The notes: generated by a model from the letters alone, not told the origin. Numbered from the stretch's first letter, positions 33,828-45,973 are shown. The stretch is 64,000 nt of DNA from Aegilops tauschii subsp. strangulata (GCF_002575655.3 NC_053038.3:141128885-141192884), one strand, 5' to 3'. Numbers and translations: made by a program.

Positions 33828-36411
33828 GTCCAAGTTGGATGGGCCTGAATTGTTCCTTTTGAACGGCTTCTTCCGCTGGCTGGACATGGAGCCGCTGAAT
33901 CCGGCATTGACCGCAGTGTCGTATGTATTATCACTATTGTTTCGACGCTTGTGTCTGTTGCGTCGGGGCTTGCCGTTGCTATTTCTGGCTTCCGTAGTGC
34001 CAGATTCACTTGCATTGTTCTTGCTACGGGCTAGCCAGTTATCTTCGCCCGCGCAAAAGAGGGTCATAAGTGTCGTAAGGGCTGCCATGGACTTCGGATT
34101 TTCTTGGCCGAGGTGTCGTGCGAGCCATTCGTCTCGTATGCTGTGTTTAAAGGCCACCAGGGTTTCAGCATCCGGACTGTCGACGATCTGATTCTTTTTG
34201 GTTAAGAACCTAGTCCAGAGTTTCCTGGCTGACTCTCTGGGCTGCTGAATTATGTGACTTAAGTCGTCGGCATCCGGAGGTCTAACATATGTACCTTGGA
34301 AGTTGTCGAGGAAGGCCTCTTCCAAGTCCTCCCAGCTGCTGATGGAGTTTTCAGGCAAACTGTTCAACCAGTGTCGGGCTGGTCCTTTGAGTTTTAGTGG
34401 GAGGTATTTGGTGGCATGGAGATCATCGCCGCGGGCCATATGAATGTGAAGAAGAAAATCCTCGACCCATACCGCAGGGTCTGTTGTCCCATCGTATGAT
34501 TCGATGTATTACCTCATCAGTGAAGCAAAGGGGGTGTGCGGCGCCTCTATATCGGGCAACGTCATGATGTAGCTCGGATGGAGTCCGTCTGCGGTTCTCG
34601 GCCCGGGCGTGTGTATGATTGTTGCTTCCGGCTAGGTAGCCGTTGTCGCCTGTCGGGGCACATCCCCGTGATCCATAGATCGATCTGTTTTGACCTACTC
34701 TACTGTCCAAGTCCTGCCGTAGGTCATATGTATGTCCCCGAGCTGTTTTATCTCTGCCTTTACGGTGAGGTGGGGTAGGCTGGTGTTCGGCTTGAGTTGC
34801 CGCTTTATCCCGACCACGTGGTGGTCGGTCAGCCGCATTACACAATGATGGTACGGGCTCCATCGCCTCATCATCGAACTGAGGTAGCAATTTACGCTTC
34901 GGGTATCTTTTGGCTGGGCGCTTGAGGCCGTATTGCTCGGTTGCCAGGACATCAATCCATCTATCGTTTTTTATAGAAAGACTGTAAGGGAACCCCCTAC
35001 AGTATAATTGGTGCAACAAACCCAAATTGCAAGTACCATGCCTTGAACCTGGGTGGGTGGGAAGGCATCAACCCCTTCCCACCACTAGGATATGCCTTAG
35101 TCTGCTCAGTCCATCTATCGTAGCAAATCTTGATCAGCTTGAAGTTGTTGCTGCTTCTTTTTCAGGCTCCTTGCAGTGGCTATTAGCCGGCGCTTAAAGC
35201 GCTCCTGCTCGAGAGGTTCCTCAGGCAAGATAAAATCCTCGTTGCCAAGGCTCACCTCCTCCTCGGTGAGCGGAAGATAATTACATTCCTCCGAGTCGTC
35301 GTGTATGGCCAGTTCATCGGGGCTAACTTGCCCGTCATCCCGTTCGTCCTGTTCGGAAGCTGCCTCAACGGGGTCTTCATTGTCTTCGGCACCGTCCGGA
35401 GTGTTATCTTCTCTTGTGCCGATATCGCTGTGTTTTGCACGGCGTGACTTAGAGCGGCGCCGCTGACGTCGGTGTTTTGGCTGTATCTCAGGAGGTTTAT
35501 GCTCGACTGGATCCTTCTCGTTATCGCCGTTGTTCTCTTCAGGTGTGTCCACCATGTATACGTCATACGAGGAAGTGGCCGCCAACGTCCAGTAAACGGC
35601 GGGTTTTGGGCCTCCTCTTCTCCGGCATCGTCGTCCATACCGTTTATATCTTCGGAGCTATAATCGAGCATGTCAATTAGGTCCTCGATAGTGGCTATGA
35701 AGTGGGCGGTGGGTGGGAAGCAAAATTCTCCGTCATCGGCCTCCAGCTCGAACCGGATATAATTCGGCTGTGAGTCCCCCGCTAAGGAGAGTGTTTTTAA
35801 TGAGTTTAGCACGTCGCCTAAAGGCGAGTGCCGGAAGATGTCCGCGGAGCTGAATTCGATGATCGACGCCCGATCAAGCTCGTCGTGCGTGGACGCACAT
35901 GCTTCAGAACATATAGCCGGAAACGTGTCCGAGGTTCCGGTAACACAGATCTCACTTGAGGTTGGGTCCGTGTGCGGCTCCAACGCCGCTGAGTCTGTGG
36001 CCTCCGTGGCGGGGTTGAGCCTCCCGTCCTCGGATGGCGTGATCTGCTTCGGATCTAGGGCCGGAGTAGTTGCAGGCGCTTTCTCCTGGGTATGGTTCGA
36101 TGACAGATTTAAGTCATGTTCATCATGGTGACAGGGAGCGGCTACTGCCGCGGTCTCGAATCCGTCGAAGATCAAGTCTCCGCGGATGTCTGCGACATAG
36201 TTCAAGCTTCCGAATCTGACCAGATGGCCAGGGGCGTAGCTATCGATCTGCTCTAGATGGCCAAACGAGTTGGCCCGCAGTGCGAAGCCACCGAATACGA
36301 AGATCTATCTGGAGAGGAAGGCTTCTCCCTGGACAGCATTGTTGTAGATGATTGACAGGGCCATCGAACCTCTTGACGATGACACAGTGGAACTCTCAAT
36401 GAAAGCACCAA
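33828..36411 (-). pseudogene. Gypsy gag region, interrupted
   Basis: Minus strand. The N-terminal part begins upstream of LNYVADIRGDLIFDGFE (about 36205) and is acidic. It shifts frame near 35595 into ATSSYDVYMVDTPEENNG, with a basic RRQRRRSKSRRAKH stretch, then EEPLEQERFKRRLIATARSL. A SINE (34967-35109) interrupts it after DQDLL. The frame resumes at RWIDVLATEQYGLKRP and then meets a TAA near 34512. The core gag domain (34500-34200) shows VWVEDFLLHIHMARGDD, ARHWLNSLPENSISSWEDL and FLDNFQGTYVRPPD. It ends in a basic tail at 33828, where the TGTAACACC LTR cuts it. No zinc knuckle is seen before the cut. Role in an intact element: particle formation. Confidence 0.85.
34967..35109 (-). mobile_element. 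tRNA-derived SINE with 11-bp target duplication
   Basis: A 143-bp insert in the gag frame. On minus it starts CTGAGCAGACTAAGGC and ends in CTATAAAAAA, an A tail. An A-box-like TAGTGGTGGGAAGG and a B box, GGTTCAAGGC, lie at normal spacing for an RNA polymerase III promoter. It is flanked by perfect 11-bp repeats tccatctatcg (34956-34966 and 35110-35120). Removing the insert and one repeat rejoins gag text on both sides, apart from a small local indel. I do not assign a family name; the Au-type grass SINEs are a possibility. Confidence 0.8.
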
Positions 36412-36892
36412 TGTCGGTGTCAAAACCGGCGGATCTCGGGTAGGGGGTCCCGAACTGTGCGTCTAAGGTCGATGGTAACAGGAGACAGGGGACACGATAT
36501 TTACCCAGGTTCGGGCCCTCTCTATGGATGTAATACCCTACTTCATGCTTGATTGATCTTGATGAATATGAGTATTACAAGAGTTGATCTACCTCGAGAT
36601 CGTAATGGCTAAAACCCTAAAAGTCTAGCATGTATGACTATGAGTATGATTCTTGCCTCTACGGACTAAGCCCTCCGGTTTATATAGACACCGGAGGGGA
36701 CTAGGGTTGTACAAGGTCGGCTACAGAGAAAGGAATCTTCGTATCAGGACGCCAAGCTTGCCTTCCACGCCAAGGAGAGTCCTATCCAGACACGGGAGAT
36801 TGTCTTCTGTCTTGTATCTTTACAGCCCATCAGTCCGGCCCGCGTACCACAGTCCGGACGCCCGAGGACCCCCTAATCCAGGACTCTCTCCA
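36412..36892 (-). mobile_element. 5' LTR of the minus-strand Gypsy
   Basis: 481 bp. On plus it starts tgtcggtgtcaaaacc and ends ggactctctcca. On minus a TATA-like CTATATAAAC is at 36687-36678. The minus sequence next to the LTR, TTGGTGCTTTCATTGAGAG (36411 leftward), is the likely primer-binding region and precedes the gag leader. The partner LTR is absent. Confidence 0.8.
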
Positions 36893-37355
36893 AGGGGTCG
36901 GAGGCCCTCCCGCGCCGCCGCTGGGTGAAAGAGAACAGCTGCACCGGTGGTGGATTCCTTCCCTCGCCGATGGCGACAGCGTTAAGCCTCCTTCCCTTCC
37001 CGGCGGACGGATCTTGCCGGCTCTTTGACCAACAGTGAGGGGAGAGAGAGAGGCCAACGAAGTCTTGTTTAGATCTGGAGAGGGTGTTAGAGTGTGAAGA
37101 GAGCAACTACAAGCGCTGAGGCTCGAGCGTGTATATATATACTGGAGAGAGAGTGTGAAGAGTGCAAACCCTAGAAAACAAGCGCCGAGGCTGCAGCGTA
37201 TACGTGATGAGGTGATTATACAGTCACTACGAGATCGTATAGCTCCGTATCCATCCATTTTGACCAGTCAAAGAATCCTCCTGGCACCGCCCCAGATCAC
37301 TTTCTCTCTGTCATGCGGGGCCTACCTGTCATTGGGTGGAAGAAAGAAGTCGAAC
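36893..37355 (-). other. Unclassified DNA with minus-strand promoter-like signals
   Basis: On minus there is a TATATATATA run near 37140-37129, followed by two ctcttcacactct copies, a pyrimidine-rich leader, and open text on 37106-36873 that I do not recognise. A weaker version of the same arrangement (TATA, then ctcttcacactctctc) occurs near 39790-39735. No gene can be supported. Confidence 0.3.
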
Positions 37356-37375
37356 AAAAACAAAATTATGCTCAA

Positions 37376-37441
37376 GTGTAGTTATCCAACCCGAGACCTC
37401 AAGTTTAATGAGCGAACAGGCTAACCAGCTACACCACCCTC
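37376..37441 (-). other. Possible tRNA-like or SINE relic
   Basis: The minus strand reads GGGTGGTGTAGCTGGTTAGC, similar to a tRNA acceptor and D arm with an A box. It then has cattaaacttgag, and ggtctcgggtt with a damaged T arm. The cloverleaf is not complete, so a functional tRNA is unlikely. Confidence 0.35.
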
Positions 37442-39023
37442 CCATTATGTTCAACGAGAGGAAAATAACATTTTATACATTCTTGCATTCGTGTGACAAG
37501 CATGCCGTGTTTTTTCTACGTGCGAGTCATTGGGATTTAAATCATAATCGTGTCATGTGGCTTTGGTGGTAAGGTCTTTTGGGATTTAAAGCAGTGTTGG
37601 CAGTACAGAAATAATGCAGCCTTAGTCACCTTACCTCTCTCCATGTAGTATGTTGGGTCCCACTAGTCAGAGGGTGAAACAAACAAATTAATAAGAAAAA
37701 TTAAAAACACCAGCGGTGTATCTTAATTCACACATCTCGCTACTGCTCGTGAACACTGTCCAATTGACCCCTCTGTTCGCTCACGCACAATTTTAAGTGA
37801 ATCCATATTATAACATGCACACAATTTTGGGCACTTGTATTCGACCTAAGTCAGTGTGCCACCGTATCTCGTACTACTCCCTCCATCTAGGTGTAATAAG
37901 TCACGTCAGAAGGTGCAACGGGACCAAGGTGCACACAGATTGGAGGAGAAGGAGAAACTTGACCGGTCCTTCCCCCAATCAAAGCCCTGATTTCTGTCTC
38001 TAAATGCATCAATTAATCCAACAACTAAGAGATGCCGTTTTAGCTACCATGCAGGGCCACGTATTAACTCGCATGCAAGCCGACTTTGATTTCTTGACTG
38101 ATCAACACGTAGTTGCGCTCCATGCATTGGGTTTCCGGGGGAGATAACAAGGAAGAGTAAGGAGCGCTTGGTTACATTGCTTAGGCTGGTCATAGTGGTG
38201 AGTAACTTGGACTAGTAACATGCATGATATTCCTATTCTATGAACATGTGTGTGCGTGTGTGTGTGTGTGTTTAAAAGCATGTGTGTGTTAGAGAGAGCG
38301 ACACATCGACCTACTCCTATAGAGAGATGGTGTGTAGTGTACGATTTAGCCGTGAGAGTCAGTGCATCCTCTTCCGGGCGTCCGGTCGGGATAGGCGGAC
38401 CGCTGCCACGCCCTCTCCTGACCAGCCTGGCCCACCCAAAGCCCCTCCATCGCCCGCACGTGCTTCCCGCCCGAGACGGTCAGCGCCGCTCCAAAGAATC
38501 GGTGTCGCATTCATGCCCAGGCAGAGCGGACGCGACCTCTCACTGGCGCCTGCGTTGAAGAGAGAAGCGGATTCAAGAGTGATGGTTGCTTCGTCCGTCC
38601 AACTTACTGCTGGGTCTATGTGATTTGACGGCTCATTGGTCATTATTACTGAGGTGGTAGGACTGCTGGATGTCCCACGCTTTCAGCGAAAGGAGGTACT
38701 ACTAGATTACAATTTTCTTCATTCTTACAGCGGAGGAGTGCGAGAGCAGTGAAAACACGCAGGCTCAGTGATTACGTGGCCCACCTCACATTATCACCAT
38801 ATTTTCTGGACACCGTGCGACACCTAACTCTTTACATAGTACTACTAGTATAGTACGTACTTTAATTTATCAGCGAGATAAATTTGTACAATGCTATGAA
38901 GCTTCCAGCTTCTGTTTCATGTATCTTGCGTCCAGGGTTGCCCGTTGCAACATTTCATAAATATAAAGGAGACTAACATGCATGCTATTGCATCTCAATG
39001 ATTGACAGATCATAGCCAATATG
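37442..39023. other. Unclassified DNA with MITE fragments and a GT microsatellite
   Basis: A truncated Stowaway-like end, actccctccatctaggtg, lies at 37875-37892. A MITE-like end, ggctggtcatagtggtgag, lies at about 38184. A (gt)n tract interrupted by single bases spans 38247-38292. 38340-38600 is GC-rich with overlapping open frames on both strands and no recognisable protein. I see nothing else to annotate. Confidence 0.4.
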
Positions 39024-39025
39024 TA

Positions 39026-39123
39026 CTCCCTCTGTTCCAAAATAAGTGTCTCAACTTTATGCAAACTTTAGTACAAAGTTGTACTACTACTAAAGTTGAC
39101 ACTTATTTTGGAACAGAGACAGC
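39026..39123. mobile_element. Stowaway MITE
   Basis: 98 bp with terminal inverted repeats: ctccctctgttccaaaat on the left and the complement of attttggaacagagacag on the right. It has nearly symmetrical arms and a TA on each side (39024-39025 and 39124-39125). This is the Thalos/Athos type of Triticeae Tc1/mariner MITE, moved by a transposase encoded elsewhere. Confidence 0.88.
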
Positions 39124-40044
39124 TAAAGAAAAAAACGATCCATGCAGTCCCTAGCCCTTGAACCTTAAACCCTAACCAGGCTTTAATTTACTGGCAACGT
39201 TGGAGCTTCCAAAGAAATGAAGTTTGCAACCCTTTGACCATCGGATCATTTTGTGCAGTTTCACCAAAATCGAGATGAGCATCCCTGTGGCAAAGAAATT
39301 GAAGAAGCATGATTAGAATAAGATTACTGGGGCTAGTTGATGAGACATAAACTCATCACAAATACAGTAAGTAGAAGCCAGTAGAGGTATGTGCGGGGCA
39401 AAGATGTAGAGAAATATCCACATGGAATGATGTGGGCAGGTGGAGCACTGCTGCAAGCCGTCTGTAAAGGGAGTTGTACCTGAGGGATATCGGGACGTAG
39501 CTCAACCTAGAGGAGGGCGGTGGGAGGCGGCAACTGCCGATGTCGCGGCAGTGAGCACGGGACGAAGGCAACCTCACCGGCTCTGTGAGAGAGAACGGTA
39601 GGGACCCCTGATCGGGACGTGCCGACAGTGGGTTTTCGCCGTCGGTGACAGCGACCGCATCTACACTAAGCATCCACCACGTCCGCCGGGATGTTAGAGA
39701 TGTGGCCACAGTCGTTTTGTGCGAGAGAGTGTGAAGAGACCAACCCCAGCAAGCAACCGTGTAGGCTCGTCCTGCCTATGTATATAGTGGAGCGGTTTCC
39801 TTTTCTCTCCATATGAACCAATTTATATTGCGTACGTGCCACTGAAGAAAAAAAACTTTATTTATAAATGATGCGACACCTACTACTCGTTCTCCTATAA
39901 ACCTTGCGCTTGGCATCTCCAAAATATTAACCTTGCGATTGGCTCTTCGCCTCTTTGGGAAGTCGAGCAATAATAGTACTACAGTAAATATCGTTCTGGC
40001 AATATGAGACCAAATGAATTGCTGCACGTCCACCACGTGGGCGA
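39124..40044. other. Unclassified intergenic DNA
   Basis: The minus frame 39709-39356 (117 codons) begins MATSLTSRRTW and lies downstream of a TATA-like CACTATATACATAGG near 39785. I do not recognise the protein, and the rest is low in coding signal. Not called as a gene. Confidence 0.3.
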
Positions 40045-40247
40045 GGGAGAGTGCGTACTATTATGTCCGTTTCAATATGGACAACATACGGAGCAAAATG
40101 AGTGAATCTACACTCTAAAATATGTCTATATACATCAGTGTTTGGAGTATGTACTAGTAGTTTATATTGAAATCTAAGGACATATATTCCAAACAATATG
40201 ATAATCTCTCTAACCAAGGTAGAGACAAGGAGTAAACGGAGGGAGTA
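40045..40247. mobile_element. Degenerate Stowaway MITE
   Basis: It contains the hallmark interior tctacactctaaaatatgtctatatacatc, flanked by inverted arms with tttcaatatggac on the left and tatattgaaatct on the right, and ends ggagggagtagta. Both terminal repeats are damaged. The length of about 200 bp suits the larger Stowaway families. Confidence 0.7.
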
Positions 40248-43100
40248 GTAAAATTTTCTCCTCGTCATGCGAGCCACCGCGCGTGGGCGAGGGAGCGGGC
40301 GTAAGGCGTAGTACTACAACCCCATTCCTGGTTTATAGGTCACCTTTGTAGTTCGTGCCAGATTTTTACCAGATATTTAGCTAACAAAATGTTAATGCAT
40401 GTCAACAAAAAATATATCGTTGGATTCGTATTTCAACATAGCTTTCAATGATATAATTTTTGGTAACATGCACGAATGTTTTGTTAGTTCAATATATAGT
40501 CAAAATTTGACACAATATACAATGGGGACCAATAAACCAATATACAATGAGTAGTAGTAAGCAAGCTTCACCTCGTCCTGTGAGCCATCGCGCCCGTGGG
40601 CGGGGGAGACGGCGTAGTAAGCAAGCTTCTCCTTGTTCTGCAAGTTGACGGGACACATCAAAAGTAATACGTACAGAGCATCTCGAGTGTATTGAACCTT
40701 GCCTCTAAGGTAGGCCCCACATGGTTTGCCTCTTTTTAACATAACGCGTCAAGTTGCAATTTGTTTGTCCACCCGTGGTAGACGATCCTCCATCAAGTGG
40801 ACAACCAGTACACGTGTCAAATTACCACGTGGGCTGCCTTTTCGTACAGAAATGAGCTCCAGCGTGTACCTGCGCGGGTGTGGTTGGGAAAGAGACGGGA
40901 GTACATGCGCCGTGCGTGCACCTCTTCTCTTCGTGCACGTCTCGCACCTACGTGGGTGTGTGTGAGAGATACAAACCTAGAAAGATGGCATGTGCGTTCG
41001 TGAGTGTTTTTTGTTTTGGGGGGGTGATTTCGTGAATGTATCTGTGGGAATATGTGTTGATGGCATCTCAAACAAAATTTTGCATGCAATGTGTGTGAAA
41101 TAGAGGCCTATCCATACCATATATAGAGGGGGCAATCCACGAGAAGAGAGGGAGCGGTCATATATCTCGATAGAGTCGAAGAGAGGATCAAGTGGGTGGG
41201 TGCGAGATCGATGAAGAGAGCCATCGAAATTGTGTGTGTGCAAGTCAAAGATATGGGGCGAGTGGCCTACCGAAACGTCAGAGGGCACAGGGCAAGTTTG
41301 TGTGTGGCAGGGAGACATGACTAGAGCACTCGATGTATCGGTGTGTGGGGGGGAGGGGGGAGGCAGAGGCCTAACTAGAGAGCTAGAATGACTCGTATAT
41401 GTGTTGAGAAGGAGAGACCCAGCTATGTCTTGAGGGAGAGCGGTCGACATCCATACATAACTAAAGGATGGGAAATAGGTTGGGACAGAGAGAGAGAGGA
41501 GAGAGATATAGAGAGAGAGGGAGAGGGGTGGAGTGTTGGATGGGTGATGGAGTTGCTTCTCGAAGATGGTGGGAGAGGCCTACTAGACAAACTGAGGGTA
41601 GAACTGCAATATTATGAATCAGAGCGGCGATGTGTTTCTGTGTGTGCCTGTGCGTGATAGATCTATCGGGACGCATGCAAGGATGATGAAGCGGAACCAT
41701 GTGTTTGGTAAGAAAACCTAACTAGATCGGTAGATCAATTGTTCTTTGTCGGAGGAAGGGAGAGACATAACTAATGAGGTAGATCGATTGATGCGTGGAA
41801 AAGATGAGTTATAAGGACCTAGCTAGATATATGTATTGTGGGAGATCGGTCGGTGTACATCCATTTGTTAGAGGCAAATAAGGCCCAGCGAGACGGATAG
41901 ATAGAGAGAATGGAGCTATAGGAGGTGGTGCGAGAGGCCGAGCTACTAGCTAGATAGGGGGAGGAGTGTGCGATTGTGAGATTGATGAAAAGAGGGGCAA
42001 GAGTTTACACGTGTGTGGGACCATATGAGAGACACGAGGCATGGACACAGAAAGGAGGAGATGGAAGGTGCGTGTGTATGTTGTAGGCATACATCGCTGG
42101 AGAGGTTTATCGATCAGTGTGTGTTGGAAAGGAGTTGTGGAGACTATGGGAGAACGACCTAAAGAAAAAAAAATGAATGTGCGTGACGTATAGAATGCTG
42201 AGGGAGGGGGAGGGCGAGGAGGGCATGTGCGTGCAAGAGAGAAAGTTAGTGCTAGCTACAAAGGTTAGAGGATTGTGTGGGTGTAAGAGACTAACAAAGA
42301 TCATAATTTGATATGAAAGTGGATTCCTATATTTGAATAGGAGATCATAGTGTTATAAAAATATATGCATGCATGAATATAGTGGTGATGTGATAATGCA
42401 TGGCGTTTGCAACTCACAGTTAAATGTCGAACAATCTAAACCTTATTATACATCGAACAATCTCACATTTTATTTGAATTTGTTATAATGTGTGGTGTTT
42501 GCAGCTTACATCTAAATATCGAACAATCTAAACAATACTATATATTTAACAATCTCACATATTATCTAAATACTTAGGCGTAGGGGGCGGGGCACCATAC
42601 ATTATACGATAAACACATTATACATATGAGACATGGTTTAGATTATGAAGATCTAGCTAGAGCTTGAAAGGTACTGTGATTTGAAAACAACATAAAGTGG
42701 ATTCAAAAAATCGAGTTCGAGTTCATATAGTACAGATAGTTCATATCTAACTTGAGAGTAATCATGTGGTGTGCTGTGAAGATAATACACAAACGATGGT
42801 TTAACTTGACAATAATGATGATTGTAGATCTTATTAAAATAGATAAATGAATTCAAATGGTTTGATTTCACAACAATCATTATTGTAGATCTTATTCAAA
42901 TAGAGAAACGAATTCAAATTTAGTTCATATTGAAGCGGTAGTATATACGTTTGGAATGCACTAAAACGTTCATGCATTATACACGTAGCGAAATATTTTA
43001 ATTGAACATAACATGAATTCAAAGTTTTGAATGACATTTGTAGTGCGAATTGATTTGGTACAGTACACGGGACTAGACTCTCTTGTGTGCTGCGAATTGA
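40248..43100. repeat. Unclassified DNA: local repeats, purine-rich zone, AT-rich zone
   Basis: A short motif, gtgggcgagggag or a variant, recurs at about 40037, 40284 and 40599, in the last two copies with agccaccgcg or agccatcgcg just before it. 41130-42300 is purine-rich on plus, with gagagaga tracts (41490-41520) and loosely repeated agacctaactag words. 42300-43060 is AT-rich; a segment of about 60 bp ending gaattcaaat is duplicated at about 42800 and 42862. No gene or transposon end is evident. Confidence 0.4.
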
Positions 43101-44501
43101 TTTGTTTTTGTTTTTTCGTCGACAGAAGTGCGAATTGATTTGGTACAGTACACGTTAGGCTTGTCTGGAAATTTCAACCCGCACCTTGTTTTCCCGAAAT
43201 ATTTAAGATATATTTTTGTCTCATTGTGCTCCGACAACTCCCTCCATCTCAACCCGCGCCTTGCTATTCCAAAATTACAACGCGCGCGAAAACTCCCACC
43301 ACTTGTGAAATCCCGACACGCGAAATGCTCGTGATACCCCTGAACCGAAACAACCGCCTAGCTCAAACCGGTGGGGGTACTTTTGTAACTTAACCCACAT
43401 TTCGGACAAGCGCGCCCCTAAGCCATGGTTCCCCACTCCCATCCCATCTGCCCACCCATTCGTACACTGAGGCCGCGAAAACCTGCAAAGCCCCACACCC
43501 TCCTCCGTCCGCCACCCAGCCAGAGCCTCTTCCCCGACGACATCGTCCACAGCAACACCTCGACGTCCCTCATCCATCGTACCGAATGAGGATCCGTCAT
43601 CGATCTCGTCGTCCCGCCGGTTCAGCCACCCCGTCCTCCAACTCCAAGGAGCTGCCCCGATGTTCCCCTCGTCTTTCGCGCCACCTCCATTCCCACACCA
43701 CCGTCTTCACCTGCACCACCGGAAGAGCATCATCATCACCGTTTCCTCCGATGAAGCTGAGGCCTAATTGGCGCCACCAAAGAGGTTTTACACTAATCGC
43801 CGCATTTTCTTCTTGATTCGATCTCACGGTGCTGCCGGCGCTCGGTCCCGAGCCGGCATAGTGCGGCTCCATCCATGGCGGCGTCGCCGGCCACTTCCTT
43901 CACGACGTCGCTCCCTCGGCGGTGATTTCCACATCAGTAGGAGCTGCAGCTACATTAGCTCTCGCTCGCTCTGCTGCTCTGCTGCTCAGCTCTTGCTCTC
44001 GGTCCCCTGCTTGGTCTGCTCTTGCTATTGCTCTTGCTCGTGCTGCTGCTCTCGCTCTTGCTCTTGCTTGCTATGCTGCTCCGATTTAGCTACACTTTAG
44101 TCGACTGAATCGACTTTCGGGTCAGTCGATTTTCAGGGGTGGGGGGGCTCATCGGAGTTAAGGAAGAACCAGCCGCAGGGGGAGGGGGGCTCGCCAGAGA
44201 GGTACCCCACTATCTATCTTAGGGTTCAGGGTGGGGCGGTGGTCGCCGGCGGTGGCGTGGGGATCGCCGGAGAAAAAGCACGGCATGGGGGGTGGCCAGA
44301 GGGATGGCCGGGGCAGCGGCGGACCGGCGGTGCGGAGTGGTTTCGGGGCGGGCGAGGCGGCGCACCGCCGGCCGCGGGCGGCGGGGGCGACTGTTTGGCC
44401 GGTGGTGGCTGGCGGCTCACGGGGGTGGAGGTTGAAGATGAACTGGAGGCCCTTGATTTCGTATCCAACGGCTAGAAAATTGGCTGACCAGAGATGAAAA
44501 A

Positions 44502-44542
44502 GTCAGTCGACTGACGTGTAGCATCAATTGATGCTGCTACAC
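44502..44542. repeat. Two adjacent palindromes
   Basis: GTCAGTCGACTGAC (44502-44515) is a perfect 14-bp palindrome. It is followed directly by gtgtagcatcaattgatgctgctacac (44516-44542), a near-perfect palindrome with a perfect 14-bp core GCATCAATTGATGC. Related gtcgactga words lie at about 44100 and 44125. Confidence 0.75.
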
Positions 44543-44599
44543 GACTAGCTGCCCCGGCTCTCGCACGTGCTGCTGCTGCTGCTACTGCTTTTCTGCTAC

Positions 44600-44670
44600 T
44601 AGTGCGTTCAGTTTCGACAGCAAAATTCAGTTTCGACAGTTAAGTTCAGTTTCGACAGTTAAGTTCAGAG
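44600..44670 (+). repeat. Short tandem repeat, unit ttcagtttcgacagttaag
   Basis: Three consecutive copies of a 19-21 bp unit, the first with aaaat in place of taag. Upstream, 43960-44085 is an irregular ctg/cttg-rich microsatellite. Confidence 0.7.
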
Positions 44671-44787
44671 ATGAGCGGCTGATGTATTTTACATCTAGCA
44701 CTTTTTGGTTATGTATTTTAAGTCATCTATTGGATATGCTATTAGAATTCCACTCAGGTTAACGTTGTCTGTCCTGTCCTGCTTTAG

Positions 44788-44974
44788 CCTCGGCGTCGTA
44801 CAACTCACTGGAGCTGCTCTAACGACGAAACCCTCCATCACAGCGGAGCAGTACCCCGGGCTCCAGCTCAAGATGCCTAAGATCTTCTTCCCCTCCCCTG
44901 ACAGCCAAGTCAGCCGGATCATCCTCACCGACCAACCCAACCACGCTGAGATCGACATGGCTTCGCCAAAGAGG
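44788..44974 (+). other. Exon-like segment, IFFP module copy 1
   Basis: Preceded by a pyrimidine-rich acceptor (cctgtcctgctttag) and followed by AGAG|GTTGTAC. It reads LQLKMPKIFFPSPDSQVSR and ends MASPKR. From AALTT to the final R it has the same 54-residue length as the module in the next exon. Confidence 0.55.
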
Positions 44975-45289
44975 TTGTACACTTGTTGCATCTCTTTTTT
45001 ACTCTACATGTTATATATATTATCCACTGAGCACACGCAGTAACGTGAAATACGATTAGTTTCTCCTACTATATGACAACCAGTGAGGTACCATGCAACT
45101 TAGCTATCCATGATGGAGTCTCTTGAATGCCATCATTATTTATCTCTACGCGTTTGATCTGTGCATTTGTTGATGGGCCTGGGAGATGAGCTAGTAGGGC
45201 AGTGGCCTGGGTCCAAAGTAGTAGAAGTAGCACAAAACATTTTTTGAGTGTAGGCTTTTCCTTGCTCAAGCCTGCCTGCTAGAATCGCC

Positions 45290-45722
45290 AGTGCTTGAAA
45301 GGAAAAGTGAAGGAAAAACATAGGAATTGCAAAGTTTCCTATGGTACTACTATTCATGCATTTGGTTCAAAGGAATGAAGCAAAGGAAAAATGTAGGATT
45401 TGTTCCTTTAGTGTCTCCCTGAAAGAAAAACCGTAGGATTTTTAATATCCACTTGTCCTCCTTTTCAAATGCCTATTCATGTAGCACAAGACTAAGAGAT
45501 AGTAGCATAATAGCATTATAACCGTACATTTTCTTGTGGTTTGACTTAATCTCACCATGCTTCTTTGCATCCTATGATCTTCCAATTCATGTGAACCAAA
45601 CACCCAGATTGGCAGAAATCCTGTGTTTTTAAATTCTCTGTTTTGCACGTGCATTCCTATCCTATTCCTATCTATTTCCTATCCCTGCATTTATAGAATC
45701 CTCAAATTCAAACAAGCCCTTA
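45290..45722. mobile_element. Possible Harbinger/Tourist-like MITE in intron
   Basis: Repeated words such as ggttcaaaggaatgaag and aaaaatgtaggattt, plus an end reading gaatcctcaaattcaaacaag, resemble a common grass Tourist-type MITE. Arms are degenerate and no clean duplication is seen. Confidence 0.4.
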
Positions 45723-45742
45723 CACAATTACTTCTGTTACAG

Positions 45743-45973
45743 ATATGTGTCAAAGAAAACCTTGTGTGGTTTGTCCTGCTCCTGCGGTGCTGTGTTCCAC
45801 CCCAGCTCAGCTGCTCCAATGACGGAAGGGTCCAACACAGCAGGGATCCGGCCTCCAGACTGTCTTTCGCCGCCTCAGATATTCTTCCCCGTCACTGGCA
45901 GCCATGACAACTGCATTACCATCATCAACCGAGCAGATGACCTCGAGGACTACACGGGTCCGCAAGAGAGGTC
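45743..45973 (+). other. Exon-like segment, IFFP module copy 2
   Basis: Acceptor ttctgttacag, donor AGAGAG|GTCGCAC. It reads DCLSPPQIFFPVTGSHDN and ends YTGPQER. Aligned with 44788-44974 it shares the IFFP core, the length and the exon end, so the two look like duplicated exons. Confidence 0.55.

Noticed and set aside
37376..37441. Functional tRNA gene on minus
   Set aside because: The D arm is recognisable but the T arm and acceptor do not pair; a relic at most.
39356..39709. 117-codon minus frame starting MATSLTSRRTW
   Set aside because: No recognised domain, no second exon or splice evidence, and only a weak TATA-like word upstream.
41130..42300. Purine-rich gagaga zone as a gene or satellite
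   Set aside because: No frame, no fixed period; only low-complexity drift.
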